From NCBI GenBank assembly GCA_964576115.1, contig CAZNUA010000004.1, positions 1 through 54,687 of the forward strand: a DNA stretch of 54,687 bases. Direction: 5' to 3'. Source of the DNA: CAYSYY01 sp964576115 [NCBI: uncultured Gemmatimonadota bacterium]. GTDB taxonomy: Bacteria > Blakebacterota > Blakebacteria > Blakebacterales. The notes beneath the pieces are model-generated. The model was not told the origin of the DNA. It was given only the letters and a program-made list of their open reading frames with translations, and did no database searches. Below are positions 1-9,681 of the stretch, one piece after another (within the stretch, counting starts at the first letter, position 1; each line of letters begins with the position of its first letter). A program made the position numbers and the translations under genes.

Positions 1-638
1 ATTGAATTGGCGATATAGGGGGGCATCCGCCCCTCCACGATATCGGTCTTGACAGCGACCATGTCGAGGATATCGGTTCGCGGCGCGGGCGGTTCGCCGA
101 AAGAAGAGTGGGGGGAGCCGTCGGGAGTCAGCACCTGGACCAGGTGATCGAACTGGAAACCGCCCCGGGCGAGGTAGATGCGGCCCCCGGGATCGAGGCC
201 CGCGCCTCCGGCCGGCTGCTCGGCGGTTCCCGGTCTGAACATGCTCCCGTACTCCCCCCGGGAACCGAAACGCTGGATCCGGTTGGAACCGAAATCCCAC
301 ACTCCCACCGAATCGGGCCAGGTCAGAAAGAGGGTGGGGCGGCTGAATTCTCCCGGTCCTTCGCCCGAGCGCCCGACCCGGCGCACGAACTCACCGGCGC
401 GGGTGAAGAGAGCCAGGTCGTCGGACCGGACATCGATCACCCAGACCAGATCGCCGTGCACCACGATATCCACCGGGCCGGCCAGCAGGCTCATCGTGTC
501 GGCCTCGTCAGCGGCGAAGCGGTCGACCTCGGTCCAGGTCACCTCCCCGATCGGGTCGGGACCGCCGGCACAGGCGGAAAGACAGATGAGAAAGAGAAGA
601 GCGTATGGAATAGGTATGTTGCGGGATCGGGATATCAT
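1..638 (-). CDS. Beta-propeller lipoprotein, 3' end outside the window
   Basis: This minus-strand reading frame starts at ATG 638 and stays open to the window edge, giving 212 residues without a stop. The first 23 residues are a lipoprotein signal: basic start, hydrophobic stretch, then L-S-A-C with Cys23 as the lipid-attachment residue. The rest has short repeated blades such as DIVVHGDLVWVIDVRSDDLA, LFLTWPDSVGVWDFGSNRI and RIYLARGGFQFDHLV, the pattern of NHL or 6-bladed beta-propeller proteins. An AGGAG lies 13 nt upstream, a somewhat long spacing. It is transcribed away from the padR operon and shares a 182-bp divergent promoter region with it. The ligand and role cannot be told from the sequence; an envelope-anchored binding or scaffold protein is the likely class. 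Confidence 0.75.
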   Translation of the reverse strand, partial: MISRSRNIPIPYALLFLICLSACAGGPDPIGEVTWTEVDRFAADEADTMSLLAGPVDIVVHGDLVWVIDVRSDDLALFTRAGEFVRRVGRSGEGPGEFSRPTLFLTWPDSVGVWDFGSNRIQRFGSRGEYGSMFRPGTAEQPAGGAGLDPGGRIYLARGGFQFDHLVQVLTPDGSPHSSFGEPPAPRTDILDMVAVKTDIVEGRMPPYIANS

Positions 639-799
639 CTCGGGTGCCTTTCTCCTGTTTGCCGTGCCCCTGCCGGGATTCCTCTCGGGCTGCGTTATCT
701 CATTGCCTTCAACGAGGCCGGTCCGGCGGCGGTTGGACCGAATCTGAAAATTACCCGGCAACCATTTCTGCTGTCACACCGTTATTATAGATGGTTGTC

Positions 800-812
800 C
801 CATATATGGAGG
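800..812 (+). promoter_or_regulatory. Palindrome overlapping the padR ribosome-binding site
   Basis: CCATATATGG (800-809) is a perfect 10-bp palindrome, and its last bases are part of the GGAGG ribosome-binding site (808-812) placed 8 nt before the padR start at 821. An AT-rich TATTAT lies just upstream at 783-788 but has no convincing -35 partner. PadR regulators commonly repress their own promoter through a palindromic operator, so this is the best operator candidate in the 639-820 intergenic region. Confidence 0.45.
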
Positions 813-820
813 TCTCATTG

Positions 821-1153
821 ATGCTGAATCAGGAACTGAAGAAGGGAAGTGCCGAGCTGCTGCTCCTCTCCCTGCTCGAACACGAGCCCCGCCACGGGTA
901 CGAACTGGCCAAGCAGATCGAACAGCTCTCCGAGGGAGTGCTGAGCTTTTATCCCGCCTCGCTCTATCCGACTCTCTACCGGCTGGAGAAGCGGGGCTGG
1001 ATCAAGGGGCGCTGGGTCGAGGAACCGGGTCAGCGCCGGCGGCGGTTTTACCGGCTGACCGAGAAGGGCGCGGACGTTCTGGCCAGCCAGCGGGCCACCT
1101 GGGAGAAGTTCGCCGCGGCGGTGGATCGCATCGCCGGGCTCAGTCAGGCCTGA
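821..1153 (+). CDS. PadR-family transcriptional regulator
   Basis: A 110-residue protein of normal PadR length. It begins MLNQELKKGSAELLLLSLL and contains the family's winged-helix signatures: HGYELAKQIEQLS, then YPTLYRLEKRGWIKGRW, then RRRFYRLTEKG, followed by a short C-terminal dimerisation helix. The start at 821 is chosen over an upstream ATG at 791 because GGAGG lies 8 nt before it and the family begins here. The gene ends 4 nt before the first permease gene, so the two are almost certainly co-transcribed. In genomes with this permease family, a padR gene directly upstream is the usual arrangement, and it probably regulates the operon and itself. Confidence 0.92.
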   Translation: MLNQELKKGSAELLLLSLLEHEPRHGYELAKQIEQLSEGVLSFYPASLYPTLYRLEKRGWIKGRWVEEPGQRRRRFYRLTEKGADVLASQRATWEKFAAAVDRIAGLSQA

Positions 1154-1157
1154 CGCC

Positions 1158-3908
1158 ATGTTCAATGACATGCCTGAATTCACCCGCCACGTCCGCGAAC
1201 AACTGGGCCCGCTGCCCCTCGCGCCCGAGCGTGAGGCCGAGATCGTCGAGGAGATCGCCGGGCACATCCGGGGCGGCTTCGAGGAGGCCCGCCGGCGGGG
1301 GGTGCCCGAAGACGAAGCCCTGGCCCTGGCCGAGGAGCCCTTCGTGCCGTGGGCGGACCTGCGGGCCCGGATTGCTGAATCCGAACGCACCCTCGGCACC
1401 GAAGCCGCCCGTCTCGAGCGGGGCATCGACGACTATCTCATCGTAAAGAGAAAGGGAGCCGGAGGCCGGCTGGCGGGACTCATCTCCGATCTCTGGCAGG
1501 ACCTGCGGTTCGCGGTGCGCTCCTTCCGGCGGCGGCCGGTGTTCACGGTCGTAGCCGTGCTGACCCTCGGACTGGGGATCGGGGCCACGACGACGATGTA
1601 CAGCGTTATCGATGGGGTGCTACTGCGCCAGCTGCCCTTCGATGATTCCGGTGAACTCATCACTCTCTGGCGGACCCAGCCCCAGTGGCGAAACAATGAG
1701 CTGCTCGGCCCGAAATGGGACAGGATCGGCTTCTACTGGCAGGACTATCAGTCATATGTCGAGAACAGCCGCCTCTTTGAGCATATGGCGATCCATCATC
1801 CCGCCGAGGTTCTGCTCACCGGTGAGGGACAGCCGGACCGGCTCATGGCCGGGGTAACGACAGCCTCGCTCTTCCCTCTGCTCGGCATACGACCTCAGCT
1901 TGGACGGGTCTTCACGGCTGAGGAGGAAGGAGACGGAGCCTCTCACGTCGCGATCCTGAGCGGTGAGACCTGGACGAGTCGTTTTGGATCAGATCCGTCC
2001 ATTGTCGGCCGGACGATCATGCTCGATGAGCAGCCGTTCGAAGTGATCGGGGTGCTGCCTGCGGGGATACGACTCTACAGCTCACTCTATCCGCTCGAAA
2101 TCGGCGGTATCGATACCGGCCGGAGAGATCTCTGGGTCCCGGTCGGGTTCGACAGCTGGGACATTCTGAATCTGAATCACAATCTGGAATTCATCGGACG
2201 GCCGGTTGCCGAAGCGTCCCCGATACAAATAAGGCAGGAAGCCCTGGGGATCCTGACAGCAGAGGAGTCTTGGCCTCCGGAGACTGATGTCCGTCTCGGT
2301 ACTCTGCGGGATGAGTTCACCCGGGGAATGAGATCACCGCTTGTGCTGCTGCTTGGTGCGGCCGGCATCATGCTCCTGGTGGCCTGCGGAAATGTCGCCA
2401 ATCTCCTTATGAGTGAAGCAGTCGGGCGCCGGCGGGAAATCTCGACCAGACTCACCCTGGGAGCGGGAACACCTCGTATAGTGCGACAGATGCTCGCCGA
2501 GAGCATCGCTCTCGGTGTGGCGGGGAGTCTCATAGGGGTGGTCTTCGCCTTTTTGGGAATCCGGGCGGTGATGGTTATCGGCCCCTACCTGCCACGGATC
2601 GAGAATGTGAGCGTGGATGGGGGAGTAATGCTCCTGACGATGGCGGTGGGTATCGTGACCGGGATTATCTACGGCCTAGCACCAGCTCTTCTGTCAGCCC
2701 GGCGATCGATGGATCCGAAGTGGAGCCGGATGGGGCGGACGATCACCGGGGGCGCCGGCAGGTTCCAGCGGACCGTCATGATGCTGGAAATCGCCTTGAC
2801 CGCCGTCCTGCTCGTGTCGGGCGGCTTGCTGGCACGTACCCTTCTGAATCTGCGTCAGACCGATCCCGGGTTCACAGTTGAGGGATTGACGGCGGTACAC
2901 ATTGATGTTCTCCCGGAGAGGTACAAGACCGAAGAACAGATCATTCCCCTCGCGGCGGAGGTACTGCGGAGCCTCGAGGCCGTTCCGGGTGTCAACCAGG
3001 TGAGCGGAATCGATTACCTGCCTTTCCCGGGGACGTTGTCGGGTCAACCGATACGCCTGGTCGATGAGCAGGAGTTTGTCAGGGCACGCTGCCGGATCGT
3101 CTTCCCGCACTATCACGAAATCATGGGTATCCGGCTGCTGGCGGGTCGCGTGTTCTCGGCCTCTGACGGACCGGGGGATGACCCCGTCGTCGTTATCAGC
3201 GCCAGCCTGGCCCGGAGCATGTGGCCCGATTCCAATCCGATCGGAAACGCGATCTGGCACTTCGGCACGGTCCGGACGGTCATCGGTGTCGTGGATGACA
3301 TCACCGAAGGCTGGCTGGGGGAAGAGACCCGACCGATGTTCTACCTGCCCTACGCCCAGCTCGTCAGGCGGGATATGAACATCCTGGTGAAAACGAGCGG
3401 GGATCCCGCTGCCATCATCCCCCGGCTCCGGGAAGCGGTCTGGGCGGTCGATCCCGATATTCCCGTGACGCAGGAGACCACCCTCGCCTCGCTGGTGGCC
3501 GAATCGACCAGCAGCGAGCGTTACCGTACGCTCCTGATCGTGTGTTTCGCTGTCATCTCGACCCTGCTTGCGGCAGTCGGTATCTTCGGCATCACGGCGC
3601 GGAATATTACCGCCCGCGCCCGCGAGATGGGTGTGCGCCTGGCCGTCGGGGCGCGGGTGCAGGATCTGGTGGGGATGATGCTGCGGCAGACTCTGCAGAC
3701 CGGCCTGGCAGGGGTGACCCTCGGGCTGCTGGGCGCGGTCTGGTCCGGCCGGCTGCTGGCCGGCTTCCTCTTCGGCGTCGAACCATGGGATCCGGTTACT
3801 TATGCGGGAGTTGCGCTGGTGCTACTGGCCGTTTGCCTGACGGCGACGTACATCTCCACCCGGCGAATCGCCGAGGTCGATCCGGTGATCGTGCTGAGGG
3901 CGGAGTGA
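1158..3908 (+). CDS. Orphan MacB/FtsX-type permease, ADOP family, copy 1
   Basis: A 916-residue inner-membrane protein. Residues 1-110 are a soluble prefix rich in charged residues (PLAPEREAEIVEEIAGHI) ending in the shared GIDDYLIVKRKGAGGRLAG block. A first membrane segment (about 130-150) is followed by a MacB-type periplasmic domain, a three-helix FtsX domain (about 395-520), a second MacB-type periplasmic domain (about 540-740) and a second FtsX domain (about 790-905). This duplicated layout is the acidobacterial duplicated orphan permease type. Relatives work with an ATPase in MacB-like export or mechanotransmission, but no ATPase is encoded nearby. Alignment with the paralogues suggests a start at ATG 1170; neither start has a clear ribosome-binding site, so translation is probably coupled to padR. 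Confidence 0.88.
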   Translation: MFNDMPEFTRHVREQLGPLPLAPEREAEIVEEIAGHIRGGFEEARRRGVPEDEALALAEEPFVPWADLRARIAESERTLGTEAARLERGIDDYLIVKRKGAGGRLAGLISDLWQDLRFAVRSFRRRPVFTVVAVLTLGLGIGATTTMYSVIDGVLLRQLPFDDSGELITLWRTQPQWRNNELLGPKWDRIGFYWQDYQSYVENSRLFEHMAIHHPAEVLLTGEGQPDRLMAGVTTASLFPLLGIRPQLGRVFTAEEEGDGASHVAILSGETWTSRFGSDPSIVGRTIMLDEQPFEVIGVLPAGIRLYSSLYPLEIGGIDTGRRDLWVPVGFDSWDILNLNHNLEFIGRPVAEASPIQIRQEALGILTAEESWPPETDVRLGTLRDEFTRGMRSPLVLLLGAAGIMLLVACGNVANLLMSEAVGRRREISTRLTLGAGTPRIVRQMLAESIALGVAGSLIGVVFAFLGIRAVMVIGPYLPRIENVSVDGGVMLLTMAVGIVTGIIYGLAPALLSARRSMDPKWSRMGRTITGGAGRFQRTVMMLEIALTAVLLVSGGLLARTLLNLRQTDPGFTVEGLTAVHIDVLPERYKTEEQIIPLAAEVLRSLEAVPGVNQVSGIDYLPFPGTLSGQPIRLVDEQEFVRARCRIVFPHYHEIMGIRLLAGRVFSASDGPGDDPVVVISASLARSMWPDSNPIGNAIWHFGTVRTVIGVVDDITEGWLGEETRPMFYLPYAQLVRRDMNILVKTSGDPAAIIPRLREAVWAVDPDIPVTQETTLASLVAESTSSERYRTLLIVCFAVISTLLAAVGIFGITARNITARAREMGVRLAVGARVQDLVGMMLRQTLQTGLAGVTLGLLGAVWSGRLLAGFLFGVEPWDPVTYAGVALVLLAVCLTATYISTRRIAEVDPVIVLRAE

Positions 3909-3958
3909 GTGTGATGAAACAACACCTGCTCATCCAGAGAGGGGCCTGAGAGGATTCC

Positions 3959-6703
3959 ATGCCTGACTTCACCCGCTACGTCCGCGAGAAACTGGGCCCT
4001 CTGCCTCTGGCACCCGGGCGTGAGGCCGAGATCGTCGAGGAGATCGCAGAACACATTCGAGTTGGCTACGAAGGTGCCCGCCGGCGGGGGATGACGGAGG
4101 AGGAAGCGCTGGAGCTGGCCGAGCAGCCCTTTGTGCCGTGGGAGGCTCTGCGCACCCAGATCGCTGAATCCGAGTGCACCCTCGGCACTGAAGCCGCCCG
4201 GCTCGAGCGGGGCATCGACGACTATCTCATCGCCAAGAGAAAGGGAGCCGGGGGGCGTCTGGCGGGACTGGTCGCTGATCTCTGGCAGGACCTGCGGTTC
4301 GCGGTGCGCAGTTTCCGGCGGCGGCCCGGCTTCACCTCGGTGGCAGTCGTGACCATCGCCCTGGGGATCGGCGTCACGACCCTGATGTTCAGCGTGGTGA
4401 ACGGCGTGCTGCTGCAGCCGCTGCCCTATCCGGATTCCGACCGCCTGGTCAGGGTGTACCAGACGAATCCGGAGTGGCTTGAGTCCGATAATCCGAGCTT
4501 GCGATCGTGGTGGGACTCCTTCCCCGTTTCATATCCGGTCTTTCAAGATTGGAATGAACTCGACACACCCTTTGAGAACCTTGGCGTCTATGCCGACATC
4601 CAATACACGATTACGGGAGGCAATCAACCGGAACTCATCGATGGTCTGCAGATATCCTCGGGTGTCTTCTCAGCACTGGGCGTGAATCCCCTGCACGGAC
4701 GCTTTCTATTACCCCCGGATGATGAGTTCGGTGCCCCCGCGCTGGTGGTTCTCAGCCACAGCCTCTGGCAGGGACGTTACGGGGGCGATCCGGCCATCGT
4801 CGGGCAGACAGTCGTCATGAGCGAGACGCCCCACCTCATCGTCGGTATCATGCCGCGGGATTTTTCCTTCGGTGGTGATATCGATCTCTGGACAACCCTC
4901 ACCGATGAACAGAAGCAATGGCCGCGTGGATCACAGTTCCTGGCGGCCATCGCCCGATTGACTGATGGAACATCTCTTGGCCGGGCGCAACAGGAGATGG
5001 AGGTGATCTCGGCTCGTATCACGGAACTCTATCCCGATGAACACGGCTTTGGAGTACGTCTGGTTTCCTACAAGGACCTGATCGTCGGCAGTGCCCGGCC
5101 GGCCCTGATAATGATCCTGTGCGCCGTCGGGCTTCTGCTCCTCATCGCCGGTGCCAACACGGCCAATCTGCTGCTGGTGCGCACGGTCGAACGCCGTCGG
5201 GAGCTGACCGTACGCATGGTTCTCGGTGCCGGTCGGAGGCGGCTGGCAGCTCACCTGATCGGAGAGAGTGTCCTGCTCTCCGCGGCCGGGGGAGCAGTGG
5301 GGTGCCTGTTCGCTTTTACCGGCCTCAAGCCGTTTCTGGCCCTGCTGCCGGCCTCGCTCCCCCGGGCAACTGAAATCCTGGTTGATCATCGGGTGCTGAT
5401 CTTTTCTGTAGTCCTCTCGCTCCTGATAGGTCTGGGTACCGGGATCATCCCCTCCCTGGGCACCGGGCGGTTCCGTTTTTCACGGATCCTTCATGGCGGT
5501 GGTCGTCACCAGACCGGGGATCGTCGCCACCACCGCCTGCAGTCGATCCTGACCGTCTCGGAAATCACGCTGACGTTCGTTATGCTGTCGACCGCCGGAA
5601 TGCTCATGCAGAGTCTGCATAACCTCACGACGGTCAATCCCGGATTCTCAGCCGAACACCGACTCATCATGCAGATGGACCTGCCCGAGACGAGGTACGA
5701 TTCCACGGACCGGATACTCGCTTTCCAGAACCGCCTTGCCGAACAGCTGGCCGCAATTCCCGGAATAGTGGACGTGGCCGGTACCGGCCGCATGCCGTAT
5801 GCCGATGGTACCTGGGCGGGAAGTGTCACCATCGACGCCGGGGGTAGACTGGAAGAATCCAACGTCGATCGCAGTATCGTTACCTCTTCATTCTTCTCGG
5901 TGATGGGTATCCCCGTTACGGTCGGTCGAACCTTCACCTCCGAAGATCTGGATGCCCATGCGCAGGTCGTAGTGGTCAACGAGGCTCTGGCCCGGCGTTA
6001 CTGGCCCGGTCAGGAAGCAATCGGGAAACGACTGAAGACAGGCAGAATAGATAACGATTATCCCTGGCTGACTGTCATCGGTGTCGTCGGCGATGTCGCC
6101 TATCAGGGACTCGACACCGAACCGCGTCCCACCATGTACTGGCACTATCGTCAGAGAGCGGTGGAAGACCAGACCGTCGTTCTGCGGGTGAACGGTGCCA
6201 CAACAGGTATCTTTGAGGCAGCGCAGGGAGCAGTCTGGGAGATCGATCCCGACCTGCCGATCAGCAGGATCAGCTGGCTGGAGGATCTTCTCTCGACCTC
6301 GATCGCACCGGAGCGTTTCCGTTCTTTACTTCTCAGCACTCTGGCCGGTCTGGCTGTTCTCATCGCCGCGGTGGGGCTCTTCGGGGTTCTGGCCTATACC
6401 GTGGCCCAGAGTACGCGTGATATCGGCATCCGGATGGCCCTGGGAGCCGGGACCAGGGAAGTCATGTCGCTGGTCTTCGGGCGGACCGGGGCCATGATCG
6501 GCTCAGGGCTCGCTATAGGTCTCGTCATCTACCTGATCATCGCCCGGGTGCTGGAGAGCTTCCTCTTCAAGATTTCACCGACCGATCCACCGACCCTGAT
6601 CGCGGTAGCACTGGTACTGACGGGCGTGGCCCTGGCGGCGGTCTTCGTGCCGGCCCGCCGGGCGGCCCGGATCGATCCGGTCGAGGTCATGCGGGGGGAG
6701 TAA
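3959..6703 (+). CDS. Orphan MacB/FtsX-type permease, ADOP family, copy 2
   Basis: A 914-residue paralogue of the preceding permease with the same order: soluble prefix (PDFTRYVREKLGPLPLAPG), linker KRKGAGGRLAGL, then two MacB periplasmic plus FtsX membrane units. Conserved blocks include RRPGFTSVAVVTIALGIGVT at the first membrane helix and RDIGIRMALGAG in the second FtsX domain, ending in ARRAARIDPVEVMRGE. GAGAGGA lies just before ATG 3959. It begins 50 bp after copy 1. The prefix is nearly the same as in copy 1, whereas the periplasmic domains differ substantially, which suggests a shared cytosolic partner or regulation and different periplasmic clients. No transported substrate can be named. 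Confidence 0.88.
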   Translation: MPDFTRYVREKLGPLPLAPGREAEIVEEIAEHIRVGYEGARRRGMTEEEALELAEQPFVPWEALRTQIAESECTLGTEAARLERGIDDYLIAKRKGAGGRLAGLVADLWQDLRFAVRSFRRRPGFTSVAVVTIALGIGVTTLMFSVVNGVLLQPLPYPDSDRLVRVYQTNPEWLESDNPSLRSWWDSFPVSYPVFQDWNELDTPFENLGVYADIQYTITGGNQPELIDGLQISSGVFSALGVNPLHGRFLLPPDDEFGAPALVVLSHSLWQGRYGGDPAIVGQTVVMSETPHLIVGIMPRDFSFGGDIDLWTTLTDEQKQWPRGSQFLAAIARLTDGTSLGRAQQEMEVISARITELYPDEHGFGVRLVSYKDLIVGSARPALIMILCAVGLLLLIAGANTANLLLVRTVERRRELTVRMVLGAGRRRLAAHLIGESVLLSAAGGAVGCLFAFTGLKPFLALLPASLPRATEILVDHRVLIFSVVLSLLIGLGTGIIPSLGTGRFRFSRILHGGGRHQTGDRRHHRLQSILTVSEITLTFVMLSTAGMLMQSLHNLTTVNPGFSAEHRLIMQMDLPETRYDSTDRILAFQNRLAEQLAAIPGIVDVAGTGRMPYADGTWAGSVTIDAGGRLEESNVDRSIVTSSFFSVMGIPVTVGRTFTSEDLDAHAQVVVVNEALARRYWPGQEAIGKRLKTGRIDNDYPWLTVIGVVGDVAYQGLDTEPRPTMYWHYRQRAVEDQTVVLRVNGATTGIFEAAQGAVWEIDPDLPISRISWLEDLLSTSIAPERFRSLLLSTLAGLAVLIAAVGLFGVLAYTVAQSTRDIGIRMALGAGTREVMSLVFGRTGAMIGSGLAIGLVIYLIIARVLESFLFKISPTDPPTLIAVALVLTGVALAAVFVPARRAARIDPVEVMRGE

Positions 6704-6751
6704 AAAAAGTGGAGATGATCACCCCATCCGATGAGAGGAAAGACGTTCTTC

Positions 6752-9532
6752 ATGTCTGACTTCACCCGCCACGTCCGTGACAAACTGGGCTTCTTGCCCC
6801 TGACGCCCGAGCGCGAAGCCGAGATCGTCGAGGAGATCGCCGGGCACATCCGGGTTGCCTTCGAGGCGGCTCGCCGGCGAGGGGTTGGGGAGGATGACGC
6901 TCTGGAGCTGGCCGAGCAGCCCTTCGTGCCGTGGGATGCTCTCCGGGAGCAGATTGCTGAATCCGAACGCACCCTCGGTACCGAGGCGGCCCGGTTCGAG
7001 CGGGGAATCGACGACTATCTCATCGCAAAGAAAAAGGGAGCCGGAGGGCGCCTGGCGGGCCTGGTGGCCGATTTCTGGCACGACCTGCGTTTCGCGGTGC
7101 GGTCTTTTCGCCGGCAGCCGGGCTTTGCGATTCCGGCGATCGTGACGCTCACCCTGGCCATCGGGGCCACGACCGCGATCTTCAGCCTGGTGAACGGGAT
7201 CCTCCTGACGCCGTTGCCCTATGAAGATCCCGAACGTCTCGTCGCCCTGCAGTACGAACCCGTCAGTGCCACCGCCAGGCAATCCTGGCTGGGCATGGAC
7301 GCCCGCAGTCAGAACCACTACCGGTACAACGTGAGCTATCCGAGTTTCGAGAGCTGGTGTCTGTCCACCGCCGATGTTTTCGACGGGATTGCCGCCTACG
7401 ATGATACCTGGAGCTACACCGTCGGCTTCGGAGATGGATCGGAACGTCTGCCCGGGGCGTGGGTGTCGGCCGGCATTTTCTCCCTGCTCGGTGTGGAGCC
7501 GGTCCTCGGGCGCGCTTTTGCCGCAGATGAGGATACGCCGGGGAGCACTCCGGTCGTGATCCTCAGCCACCGCCTGTGGCAGCGCAAGTTCGCCGGAAGC
7601 AGGGAGGTCATCGGCCAGGTGCTCCCCGTGGGAGGGGAACCGCACACCATCATCGGTGTGCTGCCCGCCGGATTCGGTTTCCCCGGGCCCGAGGTCGAGT
7701 TCTGGCGGACGATGGCCGATGTCACGCGGGAATACAGCTCCACCAACTACGAAGTCGTGGCCCGCCTGCAGCCGGAGATAACCCGGAAAGAGGCGGATGT
7801 CCTGCTCGCCGGACGGCGGGAGACCCGGCCCGGCCGGGAGGGTGTCGCCGAGGAGTGGGGCTGCAGCGTGCTCCCGTTGCGGTCCTACATCGTCGGTGAC
7901 ACGAGCCGGTTACTGCTGATCTTCCTTGCCGCGGCCCTGGCTGTACTTCTCATCGCCGGTGTGAATGTCGTCAATCTGATGCTCAGCCGGGCCACCAGCA
8001 GCGAGCAGGAGTACTTCGTCCGATCCGCCCTGGGAGCGGGGCGTCGCCGGCTCCTCAGGCAGCAGCTGGCCGAAAGTCTGCTGGTGAGCGTCACCAGCGG
8101 CCTCCTCGGACTCGGTCTGGCGGTCTTTCTGACCCGGTTCCTGATCATCTTCAGCCCGAGTTCGATCCCTCGCCTCGATCTGGTCGGTATCGACGCCGGC
8201 GTCCTGGGATTCACGTTCACGGCATCGGTTGTCATGGGGCTGACAATCGGTCTCCTGCCGGCTCTGCGTACCGCACGGGCCAATCTGGCCGGCGGTCGAC
8301 ACACCGGCGGGTTGCGTCTCCGCCCCGGCTCCCGGCATCAGCGGGCCTTTCACGGGCTCGTGATCGTTCAGATCTGCCTGGCGCTGATCCTGCTGGTTGC
8401 AGCCGGACTCTTCCTGAAGAGCTTCGCCGGGATGCTCTCGGTCGAACGTGGTTTCGATTCCCGTCACGTCCTGACCTTCGAGACCTCGCCGCCACGATCG
8501 CAGTATCCGACCTTCGAGGATCACGTGCGGTATTACGACGAGATGCTCGCCGGTCTGCAGAACCTGCCGGGCGTCAGTTCGGCAGCGATCGCGCCCTACC
8601 TGCCGGGGACCGAATGGTTCCATACCGGGGATTTCGCGACGCCGGGTTACGAACCCTCCCCCGGTGAGGAACTCGTGGCCGAGTTCAAGGAGGTGTCCCC
8701 CGGGTACTTCGCCGCGCTCGGGATCGGCCTGCTCGCCGGCCGTCTCTTCGATGAGAGCGTCGAGGTGGGAGAGCGGACGGTGGTGGTGATCAATGAGGAA
8801 ATGGCCCGCCGGTACTGGCCTGACGGGGATGTTGTCGGTTCGGATCTGATCCTCAGCCCGGGAGAGGACGACGAACGCCGGGTCACCGTCGTCGGGATCG
8901 TCAACGACGTGCGGGTGCGGTTCGGAGGGCGGATTCGCGGTGACGAGGAGAAGCTGCAGATCTACGTGCCCTTCTCTGTCTGGGGGCGGCGTCGTTCGAT
9001 GGACGTGCTCATCCGGGTCGAGGGAGATCCTGTTGCGCTGGTACCGGCGGTACGTCAGGTCCTGGCGGCGATCGACCCGGGGGTGACCGTGTTCGATTTC
9101 ACGACCCTCGAAACCCTGCTCTCCCGGCGGGTCGCCACCCCGCGCTTCCGCGCCTTCCTGATCGGAGCCTTCGGGCTGGTGGCGCTGATCCTGGCGGTGG
9201 TGGGTGTGTATGGGGTCATGGCCTTCGCCGTGGCCCGACGCACCCGCGAGATGGGCATCCGGAAAGCGATCGGGGCCCGGGAAGGACAGATCATGCAGGA
9301 GGTGTTCAGGCGGGGGCTGGTTCTGACCCTGTTCGGGCTCGGAGTCGGTCTGGCGGGCGCCTGGATCGTCGCCACCCTGCTGGAGAGCTACCTCTATGAA
9401 CTCACGGCGCACGATCCGGTCGCCTTCGTCCTCAGCACGCTGGTGCTGACTCTCAGCGCTCTGCTGGCCTGCCTTCTGCCGGCCCGGCGGGCCGCCCGGG
9501 TCGATCCGGTGATCGCCCTGCGGGAGGAGTAG
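6752..9532 (+). CDS. Orphan MacB/FtsX-type permease, ADOP family, copy 3
   Basis: A 926-residue third tandem paralogue with prefix SDFTRHVRDKLGFLPLTPER, linker KKKGAGGRLAGLVADFWHDL and the same duplicated MacB/FtsX architecture, ending in PARRAARVDPVIALREE. ATG 6752 is preferred to ATG 6731 because it aligns with the other two copies; AGGAA ends 11 nt upstream. The gene follows copy 2 after 48 bp. The run of padR and three permeases ends here: the next gene has its own promoter. As with its paralogues, the ATPase partner is not in the window and the function is inferred only from family. Confidence 0.88.
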   Translation: MSDFTRHVRDKLGFLPLTPEREAEIVEEIAGHIRVAFEAARRRGVGEDDALELAEQPFVPWDALREQIAESERTLGTEAARFERGIDDYLIAKKKGAGGRLAGLVADFWHDLRFAVRSFRRQPGFAIPAIVTLTLAIGATTAIFSLVNGILLTPLPYEDPERLVALQYEPVSATARQSWLGMDARSQNHYRYNVSYPSFESWCLSTADVFDGIAAYDDTWSYTVGFGDGSERLPGAWVSAGIFSLLGVEPVLGRAFAADEDTPGSTPVVILSHRLWQRKFAGSREVIGQVLPVGGEPHTIIGVLPAGFGFPGPEVEFWRTMADVTREYSSTNYEVVARLQPEITRKEADVLLAGRRETRPGREGVAEEWGCSVLPLRSYIVGDTSRLLLIFLAAALAVLLIAGVNVVNLMLSRATSSEQEYFVRSALGAGRRRLLRQQLAESLLVSVTSGLLGLGLAVFLTRFLIIFSPSSIPRLDLVGIDAGVLGFTFTASVVMGLTIGLLPALRTARANLAGGRHTGGLRLRPGSRHQRAFHGLVIVQICLALILLVAAGLFLKSFAGMLSVERGFDSRHVLTFETSPPRSQYPTFEDHVRYYDEMLAGLQNLPGVSSAAIAPYLPGTEWFHTGDFATPGYEPSPGEELVAEFKEVSPGYFAALGIGLLAGRLFDESVEVGERTVVVINEEMARRYWPDGDVVGSDLILSPGEDDERRVTVVGIVNDVRVRFGGRIRGDEEKLQIYVPFSVWGRRRSMDVLIRVEGDPVALVPAVRQVLAAIDPGVTVFDFTTLETLLSRRVATPRFRAFLIGAFGLVALILAVVGVYGVMAFAVARRTREMGIRKAIGAREGQIMQEVFRRGLVLTLFGLGVGLAGAWIVATLLESYLYELTAHDPVAFVLSTLVLTLSALLACLLPARRAARVDPVIALREE

Positions 9533-9570
9533 GGGACTTCCGAGGGGGAAAACGGGCGCAATATTGGCGG

Positions 9571-9599
9571 TTGACTTTCGCCCCTTCTTCGCCTATCAT
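9571..9599 (+). promoter_or_regulatory. Sigma-70-type promoter for the UmuD-like gene
   Basis: TTGACT (9571-9576), a 17-nt spacer and TATCAT (9594-9599) form a near-consensus housekeeping promoter. Transcription would begin near 9606, leaving a leader of about 75 nt before the start codon at 9682. No established SOS-box consensus is evident around it. Confidence 0.7.
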
Positions 9600-9681
9600 C
9601 GTCCGCAGATGGCGGGTCTTTTTTTCGGCTCTCGTCATTCGCCTTTTTTTCGCCCCAGGCGAGAGTTACGGGAGGGGTGCG

